From Anaerolineales bacterium (GTDB taxonomy: Bacteria; Chloroflexota; Anaerolineae; Anaerolineales; Villigracilaceae), in contig JAQTWR010000077.1 of the NCBI GenBank assembly GCA_028689195.1, positions 1-9,391 of the forward strand: DNA of 9,391 bases, read 5' to 3'. Both the position numbers and the translations under genes were made by a program. The notes below the pieces were generated by a model. The model searched no databases, was not told the origin of the DNA, and saw only the letters and a list, made by a program, of their open reading frames with translations. Positions 1 to 6,969 of this stretch are shown here, piece after piece. Every line of letters starts with the position of its first letter. The stretch's first letter is position 1.

Positions 1-1033
1 GGCGGTCTTCGGGAATGTGGGCAAGCCCCGCCTGCGTAATCATGCGCGGAGGTTTGCTCGTCAGGTCATGCCCGCCAATGGTGACTTTTCCGCCGCTGGG
101 GAAGCGCAGCCCCGTCAGCGCTTCGGAGAGTTCGGTCTGTCCGTTGCCCTGCACGCCCGCGATGCCAAGCACTTCGCCCGCGCGCACGGTGAACGAAACA
201 TTGTGGACGGTTTCCAAGTCGCGTTGGTCGCGCGCCGATAATCCCTCCACTCTGAGGACTTCTTCTGCGGTTTCGTGCTCGTCCTTATCTACGGTGAGGA
301 TGACTTGACGACCGACCATCATGTTCGCCAGTTGCGCCGAATCGGTTTCAGCGGGCGTAACCGTATTGACGACTCGTCCCGCGCGCATGACCGTGATGCG
401 GTCTGCGACGGCGAGCACTTCTTTCAGTTTGTGCGTGATAAAAATAATCGAAACGCCGCGCGCGGTTAAATCGCGCATGATGCGGAAGAGGTCTTCGGCT
501 TCCTGCGGCGTTAGCACGGCGGTGGGTTCGTCAAGGATGACGATTTCCGCGTTGCGATACAGGGTCTTGACGATCTCGACGCGCTGCTGAATCCCGACGG
601 GCAGGGAGCCGACGAGCGCGTCGGGGTCTACATCCAGCCCGTATTGCGCGGAAATTTCCCTGATGCGGTCTGCGACGAATTTATGGTCTAGCGCGCCGCG
701 TTTGGTGGTCTCGTCGCCGAGCATCACATTTTCGGCGACGTCGAAAACGGGGATGAGCATGAAGTGCTGATGCACCATCCCGATTCCGAGCGCGATTGAA
801 TCTTTGGGCGAATGAATGACGGCGGGTTTTCCGTTGACAAGGATTTCGCCTTTATCGGGGCGGTGCAGCCCGTAGATGAGGTTCATCAGCGTGCTTTTGC
901 CCGCGCCGTTTTCTCCGAGCAGGGCGTGAATTTCTCCCTTGCGGAGGTCGAAGTTGACGTTGTCGCTGGCGAGCACGCCGGGAAATTGTTTGGTTACGCC
1001 TTTGGCTTCAAGGACGATATTATTTTCAGTCAT
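1..1033 (-). CDS. BMP-type nucleoside ABC importer, duplicated ATP-binding protein (partial, 3' end outside window)
   Basis: This is the cytoplasmic ATPase that powers the two permeases encoded just upstream. It belongs to the YufO/NupO-like class with two fused nucleotide-binding domains. I translated the minus strand from ATG at 1033; 344 codons are visible and the frame is open to the window edge. Domain 1 has Walker A GENGAGKST (residues 40-48), Q-loop Q89 in MVHQHF, signature LPVGIQQ (144-150), Walker B ending VILDE (165-169) followed by PTAVLTPQE, and H-loop H201. Domain 2 begins near residue 258. In place of Walker A it has GVQGNGQTE (293-301), without the GKS/T, as is usual for the second half in this family. 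An IPEDR motif (340-344) lies at the edge. AGGAG at 1040-1044 overlaps the TAG of the upstream permease, with 6 nt to the ATG, so the genes are tightly coupled. The remaining third or so of the protein is missing. Substrate class is inferred from the operon. Confidence 0.95.
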   Translation of the reverse strand, partial: MTENNIVLEAKGVTKQFPGVLASDNVNFDLRKGEIHALLGENGAGKSTLMNLIYGLHRPDKGEILVNGKPAVIHSPKDSIALGIGMVHQHFMLIPVFDVAENVMLGDETTKRGALDHKFVADRIREISAQYGLDVDPDALVGSLPVGIQQRVEIVKTLYRNAEIVILDEPTAVLTPQEAEDLFRIMRDLTARGVSIIFITHKLKEVLAVADRITVMRAGRVVNTVTPAETDSAQLANMMVGRQVILTVDKDEHETAEEVLRVEGLSARDQRDLETVHNVSFTVRAGEVLGIAGVQGNGQTELSEALTGLRFPSGGKVTIGGHDLTSKPPRMITQAGLAHIPEDR

Positions 1034-1042
1034 GGCGGTCTC

Positions 1043-2155
1043 CTATTTCTCGTATGGGACGCCATCTGCGGCGGGCGGCGTGGTTTTGCCGATGATGCCT
1101 GTCAGGATGAGCATGGTGAGGATGTACGGCGTTAGACCCACAACATAAGATTGTTGCAGGAAAGCCCATTGCGGCGGAATCGCGTCGCGGAAAATTTGCA
1201 TGTTGATTTGCAGCGCTTGCGAAGAGCCGAAGACCAGCGCGGCTGCCCACGCCCCAATGGGAGTCCAGTTGCCGAAGATCATCGCGGCAAGAGAGATGAA
1301 TCCGCGTCCGTTGGTCATCAGCGGTTCAAATGAGGGAATGGATTCGATGGTGAAGTACGCGCCCGCCAGCCCAGCCAGCATCCCGCCGATGATGACGTTG
1401 GCATAACGCATTCTTTCTACGTTGATGCCGACCGTATCTGCCGCGCGCGGGTGTTCGCCGACGGCGCGGGTGCGTAATCCCCAGCGGGTGTGGAATAAGA
1501 CGTAATGCGAAATGAACACAAGGATGATCGCCGCCCATGCAATCGGCTTTTGGTCAAAGACGCGATTGATGGCGCTCATGTTTTCGAGGCAGAGGTTTCC
1601 GCCTTTGCAAAGCGGGGCGAATATTTCTGTGATGGGGAGATGAATTGCGGAAAATACGCCGGGCGAACTGGGAACCGTGCCTTCAAAGAGGCTTGTCTTT
1701 CCGAAGAATAATTGGCGATTGAGAAAGCCTGTCAGCCCGACCGCTAAAATGTTGATGACCGTGCCGCCGATGATTTGGTCTACTTTGAAGGTGACGGAGA
1801 GCCACGCGAGCAGAACGCCCATCAAGCCGCCGAAAAATATGGCGACGATTGTGCCTGTGACGATGCACGCCATGAGAGACCAGTGGTAAACATTGAATAG
1901 GTACATGGCGGTGAACCAGCCGAAGAACGCGGAGGAGAGCATCATGCCTTCAATGCCAATGTTGACCACGCCGGAGCGTTCGCAGAAAACGCCCGCCAGC
2001 GCGCCAAGCGTGAGCGGGGTGGCGACCGCGATGGTGGTTGCCAGCATACTGGTAATAATCATCAGCGGGCGTTGCTGCGACTGTCCCACCATGACAACCG
2101 CTGTAAAAAGCGCCGTGATAATGAGCGCGATAAAACCAAAACGTTTCCAGTCCAT
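1043..2155 (-). CDS. BMP-type nucleoside ABC importer permease 2 (YufQ-like, BPD_transp_2)
   Basis: Integral membrane subunit of the importer, 370 aa. I place the start at the ATG giving MDWKRF, because AGGAG (2161-2165) sits 5 nt upstream; a start 7 codons earlier would overlap the preceding gene and lacks such a site. The family core ERSGVVNIGIEGMM is at residues 59-72, and the cytoplasmic coupling motif RAVGEHPRAADTVGINVE is at about 230-247. Many hydrophobic segments are visible, for example around 8-24, 33-57, 95-120, 205-221 and near the C-terminus. A polar stretch of about 55 residues (147-204) precedes a membrane segment and contains Cys183 and Cys189. It makes the protein longer than the roughly 310-320 aa I remember for YufQ-type permeases. 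The gene starts 8 nt after permease 1 ends and runs into the ATPase gene after 9 nt, so the three form one operon. The family is clear; the exact substrate (purine nucleoside or similar) is inferred. Confidence 0.95.
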   Translation of the reverse strand: MDWKRFGFIALIITALFTAVVMVGQSQQRPLMIITSMLATTIAVATPLTLGALAGVFCERSGVVNIGIEGMMLSSAFFGWFTAMYLFNVYHWSLMACIVTGTIVAIFFGGLMGVLLAWLSVTFKVDQIIGGTVINILAVGLTGFLNRQLFFGKTSLFEGTVPSSPGVFSAIHLPITEIFAPLCKGGNLCLENMSAINRVFDQKPIAWAAIILVFISHYVLFHTRWGLRTRAVGEHPRAADTVGINVERMRYANVIIGGMLAGLAGAYFTIESIPSFEPLMTNGRGFISLAAMIFGNWTPIGAWAAALVFGSSQALQINMQIFRDAIPPQWAFLQQSYVVGLTPYILTMLILTGIIGKTTPPAADGVPYEK

Positions 2156-2163
2156 AATATCTC

Positions 2164-3291
2164 CTAGCCTCCCCAACCGCGGGTGAGCACCACTCGTTCG
2201 CCTTTGACTTTGATGCGGTAGATATAACGCACGATTGCGTCCGCCGCGACGAAGAGCAGGATGAGCGCCTGTATCATGGAAATTAAGTCAACAGGCAATT
2301 GGGTCATAAATTGCATCCGCGTCGCGCCGTTTCGCATTGCCGCAAAAAGGAAGGACGCCAGCACCACGCCCAGCGGGTGGGATTTCCCAAGCAGCGCAAT
2401 GGCGATTGCGTCGTAGCCATAGCCCGAAGAGAATCCCAGCTCGTGGCGATAGTTCAAACCGGTCACTTCGATAGCGCCAGCCAAGCCCGCCAGAATACCC
2501 GAGAACAACATAGTGATGATGATGACGCGTTTAACATTGATGCCCGCATATTTTGCCGCGTCTGGATTTAACCCCACCGTGCGAATCTCAAACCCGAGCG
2601 TGGTTTTGTTCAGCAGCCACCACACCACAAAAGCCATGACCAAAGCCAGCGCAAAGCCCCAATGTATTCGCAGCCCGGTGAAGATTGGCGAGATGCGCGC
2701 GCTTTCTGCGATCAACGGGGTGCGCGAGATTACGTTGAGCGGATTCTTGTCTTTCATCACGCCGCCGACCAAAAACGAAGTCATGTTCAGCGCGATGTAG
2801 TTCATCATAATCGTGTTGATGACTTCATGTCCGCCGGTATAGGCTTTGAGCGCGCCCACGATGCCCGCCCAAATACCGCCCGCTAACGCGCCCGCCAGAA
2901 TTGCCAGCGGCAGGTGAATATAGGTGGGCAGGTCAAAGCCGAGCCACTCAGGAAGCGCGTATCCGATTAATGCCGAAAAAACAGCGCCGAAGGCAAGTTG
3001 CCCTTCCGCGCCGATGTTGAACAGTCCGCCGCGAAATGCCAGCGCAACAGCCAATCCTGCGAAAATATAAGGAGTTGACCAGATCGCGGTTTCGCTCCAG
3101 GCTTTCTTTGACCCAAACGCGCCTTGCAGCAAGGCTTTATACGCTACGAACGGATCGCCCCCGACAACCTTGATGATCAATCCGCCGATCAATACCGCAG
3201 TTACAATTGCTAGAAACGGGATCAACACGGCTTCCGAAATGGATTGTAAAACTCGCCTGATTAATGAAGTTTTTTGTTTTTCTGGTTGCAT
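2164..3291 (-). CDS. BMP-type nucleoside ABC importer permease 1 (YufP-like, BPD_transp_2)
   Basis: Integral membrane subunit partnering permease 2, 375 aa. The start is taken as the ATG giving MQPEKQ, because GGAG (3297-3300) lies 5 nt upstream. An in-frame ATG 11 codons earlier (MSGITH) has no ribosome binding site, and its ATG is part of a TATAAT-like element. Residues 17-45 form the first membrane segment. The family core FRGGLFNIGAEGQL is at residues 86-99, GGHEVINTIMMNYIA at 153-167, and the coupling motif RTVGLNPDAAKYAGINVKR at 237-255. These motifs are characteristic of the YufP half of BMP-type importers. It is the first gene of the permease1-permease2-ATPase unit and is separated from the binding-protein gene by an intrinsic terminator. 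Length is close to the usual size for the family. Transport of nucleosides or related compounds is inferred from the whole operon. Confidence 0.95.
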   Translation of the reverse strand: MQPEKQKTSLIRRVLQSISEAVLIPFLAIVTAVLIGGLIIKVVGGDPFVAYKALLQGAFGSKKAWSETAIWSTPYIFAGLAVALAFRGGLFNIGAEGQLAFGAVFSALIGYALPEWLGFDLPTYIHLPLAILAGALAGGIWAGIVGALKAYTGGHEVINTIMMNYIALNMTSFLVGGVMKDKNPLNVISRTPLIAESARISPIFTGLRIHWGFALALVMAFVVWWLLNKTTLGFEIRTVGLNPDAAKYAGINVKRVIIITMLFSGILAGLAGAIEVTGLNYRHELGFSSGYGYDAIAIALLGKSHPLGVVLASFLFAAMRNGATRMQFMTQLPVDLISMIQALILLFVAADAIVRYIYRIKVKGERVVLTRGWGG

Positions 3292-3296
3292 GCTTG

Positions 3297-3300
3297 CTCC
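3297..3300 (-). promoter_or_regulatory. Ribosome binding site deciding the permease 1 start
   Basis: GGAG on the minus strand, 5 nt before the ATG at 3291. No comparable site precedes the upstream in-frame ATG at 3324 or the more upstream alternative start, so this site sets the start used here. Confidence 0.7.
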
Positions 3301-3322
3301 AGTAGAATGTGTGATGCCGCTC

Positions 3323-3351
3323 ATTATATCAAACAAGGCTGCCGCTTATAA
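3323..3351 (-). promoter_or_regulatory. Candidate promoter for the permease-ATPase unit
   Basis: A perfect TATAAT lies on the minus strand at 3323-3328. Exactly 17 nt upstream is TTATAA (3346-3351), a weak match to a -35 box (3 of 6). Transcription would start near 3316 and give a leader of about 25 nt before the permease 1 ATG. It lies just downstream of the terminator of the binding-protein gene, where a fresh start would be useful. The -10 box is strong, but the -35 match is poor, and a single hexamer in AT-rich DNA can arise by chance. Confidence 0.45.
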
Positions 3352-3353
3352 AC

Positions 3354-3391
3354 AAAAACGGGAAAGAAGCCGGAGCCTCTTTCCCGTTTTT
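3354..3391 (-). terminator. Intrinsic terminator between binding-protein and permease genes
   Basis: A perfect inverted repeat lies here: AAAAACGGGAAAGA (3354-3367) against TCTTTCCCGTTTTT (3378-3391), with a 10-nt loop. On the minus-strand transcript the hairpin begins 17 nt after the TAA of the BMP lipoprotein gene and ends in a run of five U. The A and T tracts on both sides make it look bidirectional, but only minus-strand transcription reaches it here. In an ABC importer operon such a site can lower permease expression relative to the binding protein. Whether it terminates fully or partly cannot be read from the sequence. Confidence 0.9.
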
Positions 3392-3408
3392 TTGTGCGAA
3401 CTAAAACC

Positions 3409-4536
3409 TTACGGCTTTACAGGAGCAACGTTGGTCTTGATGGAGCCGTCGAGCAGACCAGCCGCGATCTCTTCCATTTTGGCTTTGACTTCGGCGGAAA
3501 CTTCGCCGTCCAAATCGTGGAAGGGAGCGTAGCCGGCATCGCCCATGAAGTTACCGTCTTTGATAGAGCCGTCTTTGGCAGACGCGATCAAAGTGGCAAC
3601 GCCGGGGACGATCAACTTCATCGCGCTGGAGAGGATGCGGGGAGCAGCCTCGGGCAGGGTGAAGTATTGGTCGGTGTCTACGCCGATGGCGTAAATGCCG
3701 CGCTGGGCAGCCGCAACGACGGCGCCGTTACCGGTCTTTCCGCCGCCGGCGAAGATCACGTCCGCGCCGCCGTCAACCATGGCATTGGCGGCATTGGCAG
3801 CCCATTCGGGGTCGGTGAAGGTCTTATCGAAACCAACATCATTGTGATAGACAACGTCAATCTTGATGTTGGGGTTGATGTACAAAGCGCCCGCGCGATA
3901 GCCTTCGCCAAAGCGCCAGACGGGGGGAACCAAGTCGGTAGCGAACACGCCGCCGATATGCGCGCTCTTGCTCATTTGCGCGGCGAGCGCGCCAACGAGG
4001 AAGCCCGCGTTATCTTCGGGGAAGTTCAAACCGGTTACGCCGGCAACATCGGCTGCCTGGAATTGATCCACGCCGATAAAGCGGACGTCAGGATAGAGCG
4101 CGGCGGCGGCGGCAGTCGCTTCGCCGAGACCGAAACCAACGGTCACGATTACATCGTAGCCGGCATCGCCGAATTGGGAGATGTTCTTGGCGTAGTCTTT
4201 CGCGTCGGTTGTTTCGATATATTGAATAATATCGGCAACGCCGTCATCTTTGGACTTCTGAACGCCTTCCCAAGCAGATTGGTTGAAGGACTTATCGTCA
4301 ACTTTGCCCACGTCGGTCACAACGCCAACGCAGAAAACGTCAGGGGAGGTGCAGTCGGTGGAAGGCGCTTCGGTTGCAACAGGCGCTTCAGTCGCAGCGA
4401 CAGGAGCCTCGGTCATTGCCGGGGCTTCGGTGGCGGCGGGGGCTTCCGTAGCAACGGGAGCGGCGGGAGCGCCACAGGCGGTGAGCATCATCGAAGCGAT
4501 GATTACCAACGCCATAACAAAATACAGTTTTTTCAT
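3409..4536 (-). CDS. BMP family (PnrA/Med-like) substrate-binding lipoprotein
   Basis: Extracytoplasmic solute receptor of the ABC importer, 375 aa. The signal peptide covers residues 1-20 (MKK, hydrophobic core) and ends in lipobox LTAC, with lipidated Cys21. A low-complexity linker follows (22-60) with five TEAP units. The periplasmic-binding-protein fold starts near residue 61. Motifs typical of the family are DKSFNQ (81-86), FIGVDQ (153-158), VWRFGEGY (206-213), GGGKTGNG (264-271), GVDTDQ (285-290) and SSAMK (303-307). By comparison with PnrA (TmpC of Treponema), as I remember it, F84 and F209 would sandwich the purine base and D157, D287 and K307 would contact the ligand; all are present. 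Purine nucleoside binding is therefore likely but inferred. The start ATG has AGGAG upstream (4543-4547). Cys62 and Cys69 form a C-x6-C pair shared with the neighbouring paralogue. It is followed by a strong terminator and then the permease genes. Confidence 0.96.
   Translation of the reverse strand: MKKLYFVMALVIIASMMLTACGAPAAPVATEAPAATEAPAMTEAPVAATEAPVATEAPSTDCTSPDVFCVGVVTDVGKVDDKSFNQSAWEGVQKSKDDGVADIIQYIETTDAKDYAKNISQFGDAGYDVIVTVGFGLGEATAAAAALYPDVRFIGVDQFQAADVAGVTGLNFPEDNAGFLVGALAAQMSKSAHIGGVFATDLVPPVWRFGEGYRAGALYINPNIKIDVVYHNDVGFDKTFTDPEWAANAANAMVDGGADVIFAGGGKTGNGAVVAAAQRGIYAIGVDTDQYFTLPEAAPRILSSAMKLIVPGVATLIASAKDGSIKDGNFMGDAGYAPFHDLDGEVSAEVKAKMEEIAAGLLDGSIKTNVAPVKP
4363..4449 (-). repeat. 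TEAP-repeat linker coding region
   Basis: Codons 30-58 of the BMP lipoprotein encode five TEAP units separated by two or three small residues (Ala, Val, Met). It is a flexible, Ala/Pro/Glu-rich tether between the lipidated cysteine and the folded domain. The repeat is at protein level; codons vary between copies, so it is not a simple DNA satellite. Such linkers are common in Anaerolineae lipoproteins, from memory. Confidence 0.85.
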
Positions 4537-4537
4537 T

Positions 4538-4556
4538 TTCTTCTCCTCTAGAAGAA
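4538..4556 (-). promoter_or_regulatory. RBS hairpin before the BMP lipoprotein start
   Basis: The minus-strand leader reads TTCTTCT, a 5-nt loop (AGAGG), then AGAAGAA: a perfect 7-bp stem ending one base before the ATG. The Shine-Dalgarno AGGAG (4543-4547) lies across the loop and the 3' arm, so folding could partly hide it. The stem has only two G-C pairs and is probably weak. The pairing is plain in the sequence; a regulatory role is inference. Confidence 0.4.
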
Positions 4557-4602
4557 TAAAATTTTGGAGGTTCGCTTTTTAGCATAACCTTACGACGGCG
4601 CA

Positions 4603-4631
4603 AGTATAAATCCAGTCAATTTATTGTGCAA
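4603..4631 (-). promoter_or_regulatory. Candidate promoter of the BMP lipoprotein gene
   Basis: On the minus strand TTGCAC (4626-4631) is followed after exactly 17 nt by TATACT (4603-4608). The -10 box matches the consensus at 5 of 6 positions; the -35 box only keeps TTG. Transcription would start near 4596, giving a leader of about 60 nt containing the RBS hairpin. It sits in the 105-nt gap after the divergent BMP paralogue, where I see no terminator, so read-through from upstream is also possible. Confidence 0.5.
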
Positions 4632-4641
4632 GCCTGACATA

Positions 4642-5658
4642 TTACGGCTTCATATTTTTTACGTTCGTCCTGATTTTCCCTTTCCATAACTCCGCCAACA
4701 GATCGCTTAATTCGGGCGTGAGATTCTCCGGGAGTTTTGGACCCAAAGCCAAAAACTTAAATTGAGTCGGATTCTGCCCGCCGAGATTCCCTTCCTTCAA
4801 ATCCCGCGTTATTTTCTCTACCTCGAATTGGGCGTCGCCATACACGGAAGTAATCAACCACGAATTGGATTCTCTCAACGCCGCCGCCTGATCCCGTTCT
4901 GCGCCGATGGCTTTGACTTGAGCTTCGACCGCCGCGCGTAACGCGCCCTGCCCCGTGATTCCACCCGCCGCGAATATCACATCCGCGCCGCGTTTGACGA
5001 GGTCTTGCGCGGCGGCGCGTCCCCAGTTTTCGTCTAAGAATAATTTTTCGCTGTCGCCGTTATCGCGGTAGACGACGAGCGGTTTTACGTTCTTGTCTGC
5101 AAACTTGACGCCCGCGCGGAATCCCTCGCAGGTTCGCCACATCGAAGCAATGTCCGATTTTTCGCACACCGCGCCGACGATGTGCGTCTGTGAAACGCGC
5201 GCCGCCAACACGCCCGCGACAAATCCCATTTGGTCTTCGGCGAAAACGACGCGGATAAGATTGGGGCGCGCCGCCTCGTCTTTTTTGGGCGGTTGATTAA
5301 TACCGATAAAAAAAGAGTCCACATAGCGGTCGGCAACGACGCGCGTTTCGTCCTGTAGCCCAATTCCGCTGGCGATGATCGCGTCATATCCGTGCGCGGC
5401 AAAATAGGCGAGATTTTTTTCGTAATCGCGGGTATCCACAGATTCGATGTAGGCAATCTGGTCAACGCCCCCGTTTGCTTTGGCGTTTTGTAATCCCAAC
5501 CATGCGCCTTGATTAACGCCGTAATCTTCGACGCCGAGCGTATCGGTAACCAAGCCCGCGCAAAAGACTTCCTTGCTAAAACAATCTGACGATTGCGTAC
5601 AAGCGCCAAGGCTTGAAAACGCAATCGTCAGAATTAATGCAAATCGTATTGCTCGCAA
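4642..5658 (-). CDS. Divergent BMP family lipoprotein, orphan paralogue with altered ligand pocket
   Basis: A 338-aa lipoprotein homologous along its whole length to the downstream BMP receptor. The start is TTG at 5658; GGAG (5665-5668) lies 6 nt upstream and no ATG exists in the N-terminal region. The signal peptide ends in lipobox LGAC with Cys20, and there is no long TEAP linker. Family landmarks remain: GLVTDT near 35-40, RDY near 77-79, AEDQMGF 140-146, EGFRAGV 178-184, AAGGITGQG 230-238. Compared with the neighbour, F84 becomes V48, D157 becomes N121, F209 becomes T176, D287 becomes E254 and K307 becomes G274. These are the positions expected to hold a purine nucleoside. The C-x6-C pair is kept (C26, C33), and two extra cysteines (C165, C177) appear. 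It begins 1 nt after the MFS gene stop, so the two are co-transcribed. It probably binds another ligand or acts as a sensor or accessory lipoprotein; the ligand is unknown. Confidence 0.93.
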   Translation of the reverse strand: MRAIRFALILTIAFSSLGACTQSSDCFSKEVFCAGLVTDTLGVEDYGVNQGAWLGLQNAKANGGVDQIAYIESVDTRDYEKNLAYFAAHGYDAIIASGIGLQDETRVVADRYVDSFFIGINQPPKKDEAARPNLIRVVFAEDQMGFVAGVLAARVSQTHIVGAVCEKSDIASMWRTCEGFRAGVKFADKNVKPLVVYRDNGDSEKLFLDENWGRAAAQDLVKRGADVIFAAGGITGQGALRAAVEAQVKAIGAERDQAAALRESNSWLITSVYGDAQFEVEKITRDLKEGNLGGQNPTQFKFLALGPKLPENLTPELSDLLAELWKGKIRTNVKNMKP

Positions 5659-5659
5659 C

Positions 5660-6949
5660 CTAAACTCCGACTCCTAATTCTTTGCTTTCGTTGCGCTTTA
5701 CGTTAGACATCACCGCCAGCGCCGCAGCCATGAAGAACGCCGCGAACAGCCACAACCAGCGATATTGATTTCCCATGACTTGTACCAAAACGCCGCCGAG
5801 CGTGGGTCCCAGCACCGCCGCAAACTGCGAAGAGAAATAATACAGCCCCGTGAACGCGCCGATGCGTTTTTCGTCGCCGTGGTCGTAGACTAAAGGCAGG
5901 CTGTTGACGTTGACCATTGCCCAGAAAACTCCCGTAATAACCAATACGATGGCAAAGGTGATGGAACTTTGAATGAAAAAATAGCCGACGAGCGTCAAAA
6001 TGGAAAGTCCGATCAAACCGGCGCGGATGACCACCGCGCGTCCGTAGCGCGTGCCGAAGTTTCCGGCGGGTACGGCAAAGAGGATAAACGTAATGGTGAC
6101 CAGCGCGCTGTAGATGGAGGCGGTTCCCGCTTTCATGCCGAGCGTAAAGACCGCAAACGAGGATAATCCTGTTTCCAGCGCGTTGAATCCCATGAACCAA
6201 AACAGGATGCCAAACAGCACGAAAATTCCGCCTTTGTCTTGATGCGCGAGAAGCGTTTTTATATTATCGAACAGCCCGGGCTGTTTTTTCCGCTCTTCCA
6301 GTTGGATTTGTTCGGGTTCTTTTACGAAAATAAATACGACCATTAACGCGACGGCGGTTGCGATTGCGCCCGCAATAAACGGCGCGGAACGTCCCAACGA
6401 ATTGAATAACATTCCGCCGACGAAGTAGGCGAGCAATCCGCCGATGCCGCCCATGAGGTTGATGACCCCGTTCGCTTTGCTGCGCTCGTTTGGTTCAAAA
6501 AGGTCGCCAAGCCACGCGACGACGGGCGAGCGGAATAACGCCATGCCGAAGTTCGTAATTAGAATGAAAACCGCGATGGCAATCACAGATTGCGCGATGG
6601 GGATGAAGATAAATCCCAAAAGCGCGATGGGCGCGCCAATCAATATCCACGGTTTGCGCCTGCCGAAGCGATTCCAAGTTTGGTCGCTTTTTGCGCCGAC
6701 CCAGGGCTGGACGAACATATTGATAATATTGTCCCAGGTCATAATGAAGAGCGCGAGGCTCGGCGCAAGCCCAAAGCCGATAACGTCTGGGATGGCGCGT
6801 CCTTCGGCAAGCAATTGTCTCTCGAATTCAGGGTTGCCCGCCTGCAAGAAGATGGGAATGTATTGATTGAAGATGGGCCAAATAATGCTGATGCCTAAAA
6901 AACCAAAGCCGAGCAGGAAGGTCTTGCCGTAGTTGAACTTTGTTGACAT
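5660..6949 (-). CDS. MFS transporter, sucrose/GPH-like (SLC45-type signature)
   Basis: A polytopic membrane transporter of 429 aa, probably 12 helices. I start it at the ATG giving MSTKFNYG because GGAGG (6955-6959) lies 5 nt upstream; an in-frame TTG four codons earlier overlaps this ribosome binding site. The loop between helices 2 and 3 carries KSDQTWNRFGRRKPW (87-101). This G-x-x-SD-x-T-x-x-RFGRR-P form of the MFS signature is typical of sucrose/maltose symporters and GPH-type carriers. D73 and the helix before it (about 61-84) fit the same group. A cytoplasmic central loop rich in K, E and Q (EPEQIQLEERKKQPG) separates the two six-helix halves. The gene begins 26 nt after trmD and ends 1 nt before the start codon of the divergent BMP lipoprotein. 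The MFS class is certain and the sugar-type subgroup likely. Its substrate is not shown; a link to nucleosides or sugars is only suggested by the neighbour. Confidence 0.92.
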   Translation of the reverse strand: MSTKFNYGKTFLLGFGFLGISIIWPIFNQYIPIFLQAGNPEFERQLLAEGRAIPDVIGFGLAPSLALFIMTWDNIINMFVQPWVGAKSDQTWNRFGRRKPWILIGAPIALLGFIFIPIAQSVIAIAVFILITNFGMALFRSPVVAWLGDLFEPNERSKANGVINLMGGIGGLLAYFVGGMLFNSLGRSAPFIAGAIATAVALMVVFIFVKEPEQIQLEERKKQPGLFDNIKTLLAHQDKGGIFVLFGILFWFMGFNALETGLSSFAVFTLGMKAGTASIYSALVTITFILFAVPAGNFGTRYGRAVVIRAGLIGLSILTLVGYFFIQSSITFAIVLVITGVFWAMVNVNSLPLVYDHGDEKRIGAFTGLYYFSSQFAAVLGPTLGGVLVQVMGNQYRWLWLFAAFFMAAALAVMSNVKRNESKELGVGV

Positions 6950-6954
6950 GGTTT

Positions 6955-6959
6955 CCTCC
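6955..6959 (-). promoter_or_regulatory. Ribosome binding site deciding the MFS start
   Basis: GGAGG on the minus strand, 5 nt before the ATG at 6949. It rules against the upstream in-frame TTG at 6961, which would place this site inside the coding region. Confidence 0.75.
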
Positions 6960-6969
6960 AAAAATATTG

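Noticed and set aside
3394..4551. Long plus-strand open frame of 385 codons opposite the BMP lipoprotein gene
   Set aside because: Its translation is Gly/Arg/His-rich with no recognisable domain, and the minus strand carries a clear BMP protein with signal peptide and ribosome binding site. The open frame is a by-product of the codon use on the other strand.
4615..4638. Short inverted repeat GTCA/TGAC after the divergent BMP gene, as a terminator
   Set aside because: Only 4 bp with a 16-nt loop and no U tract; it is not a terminator.
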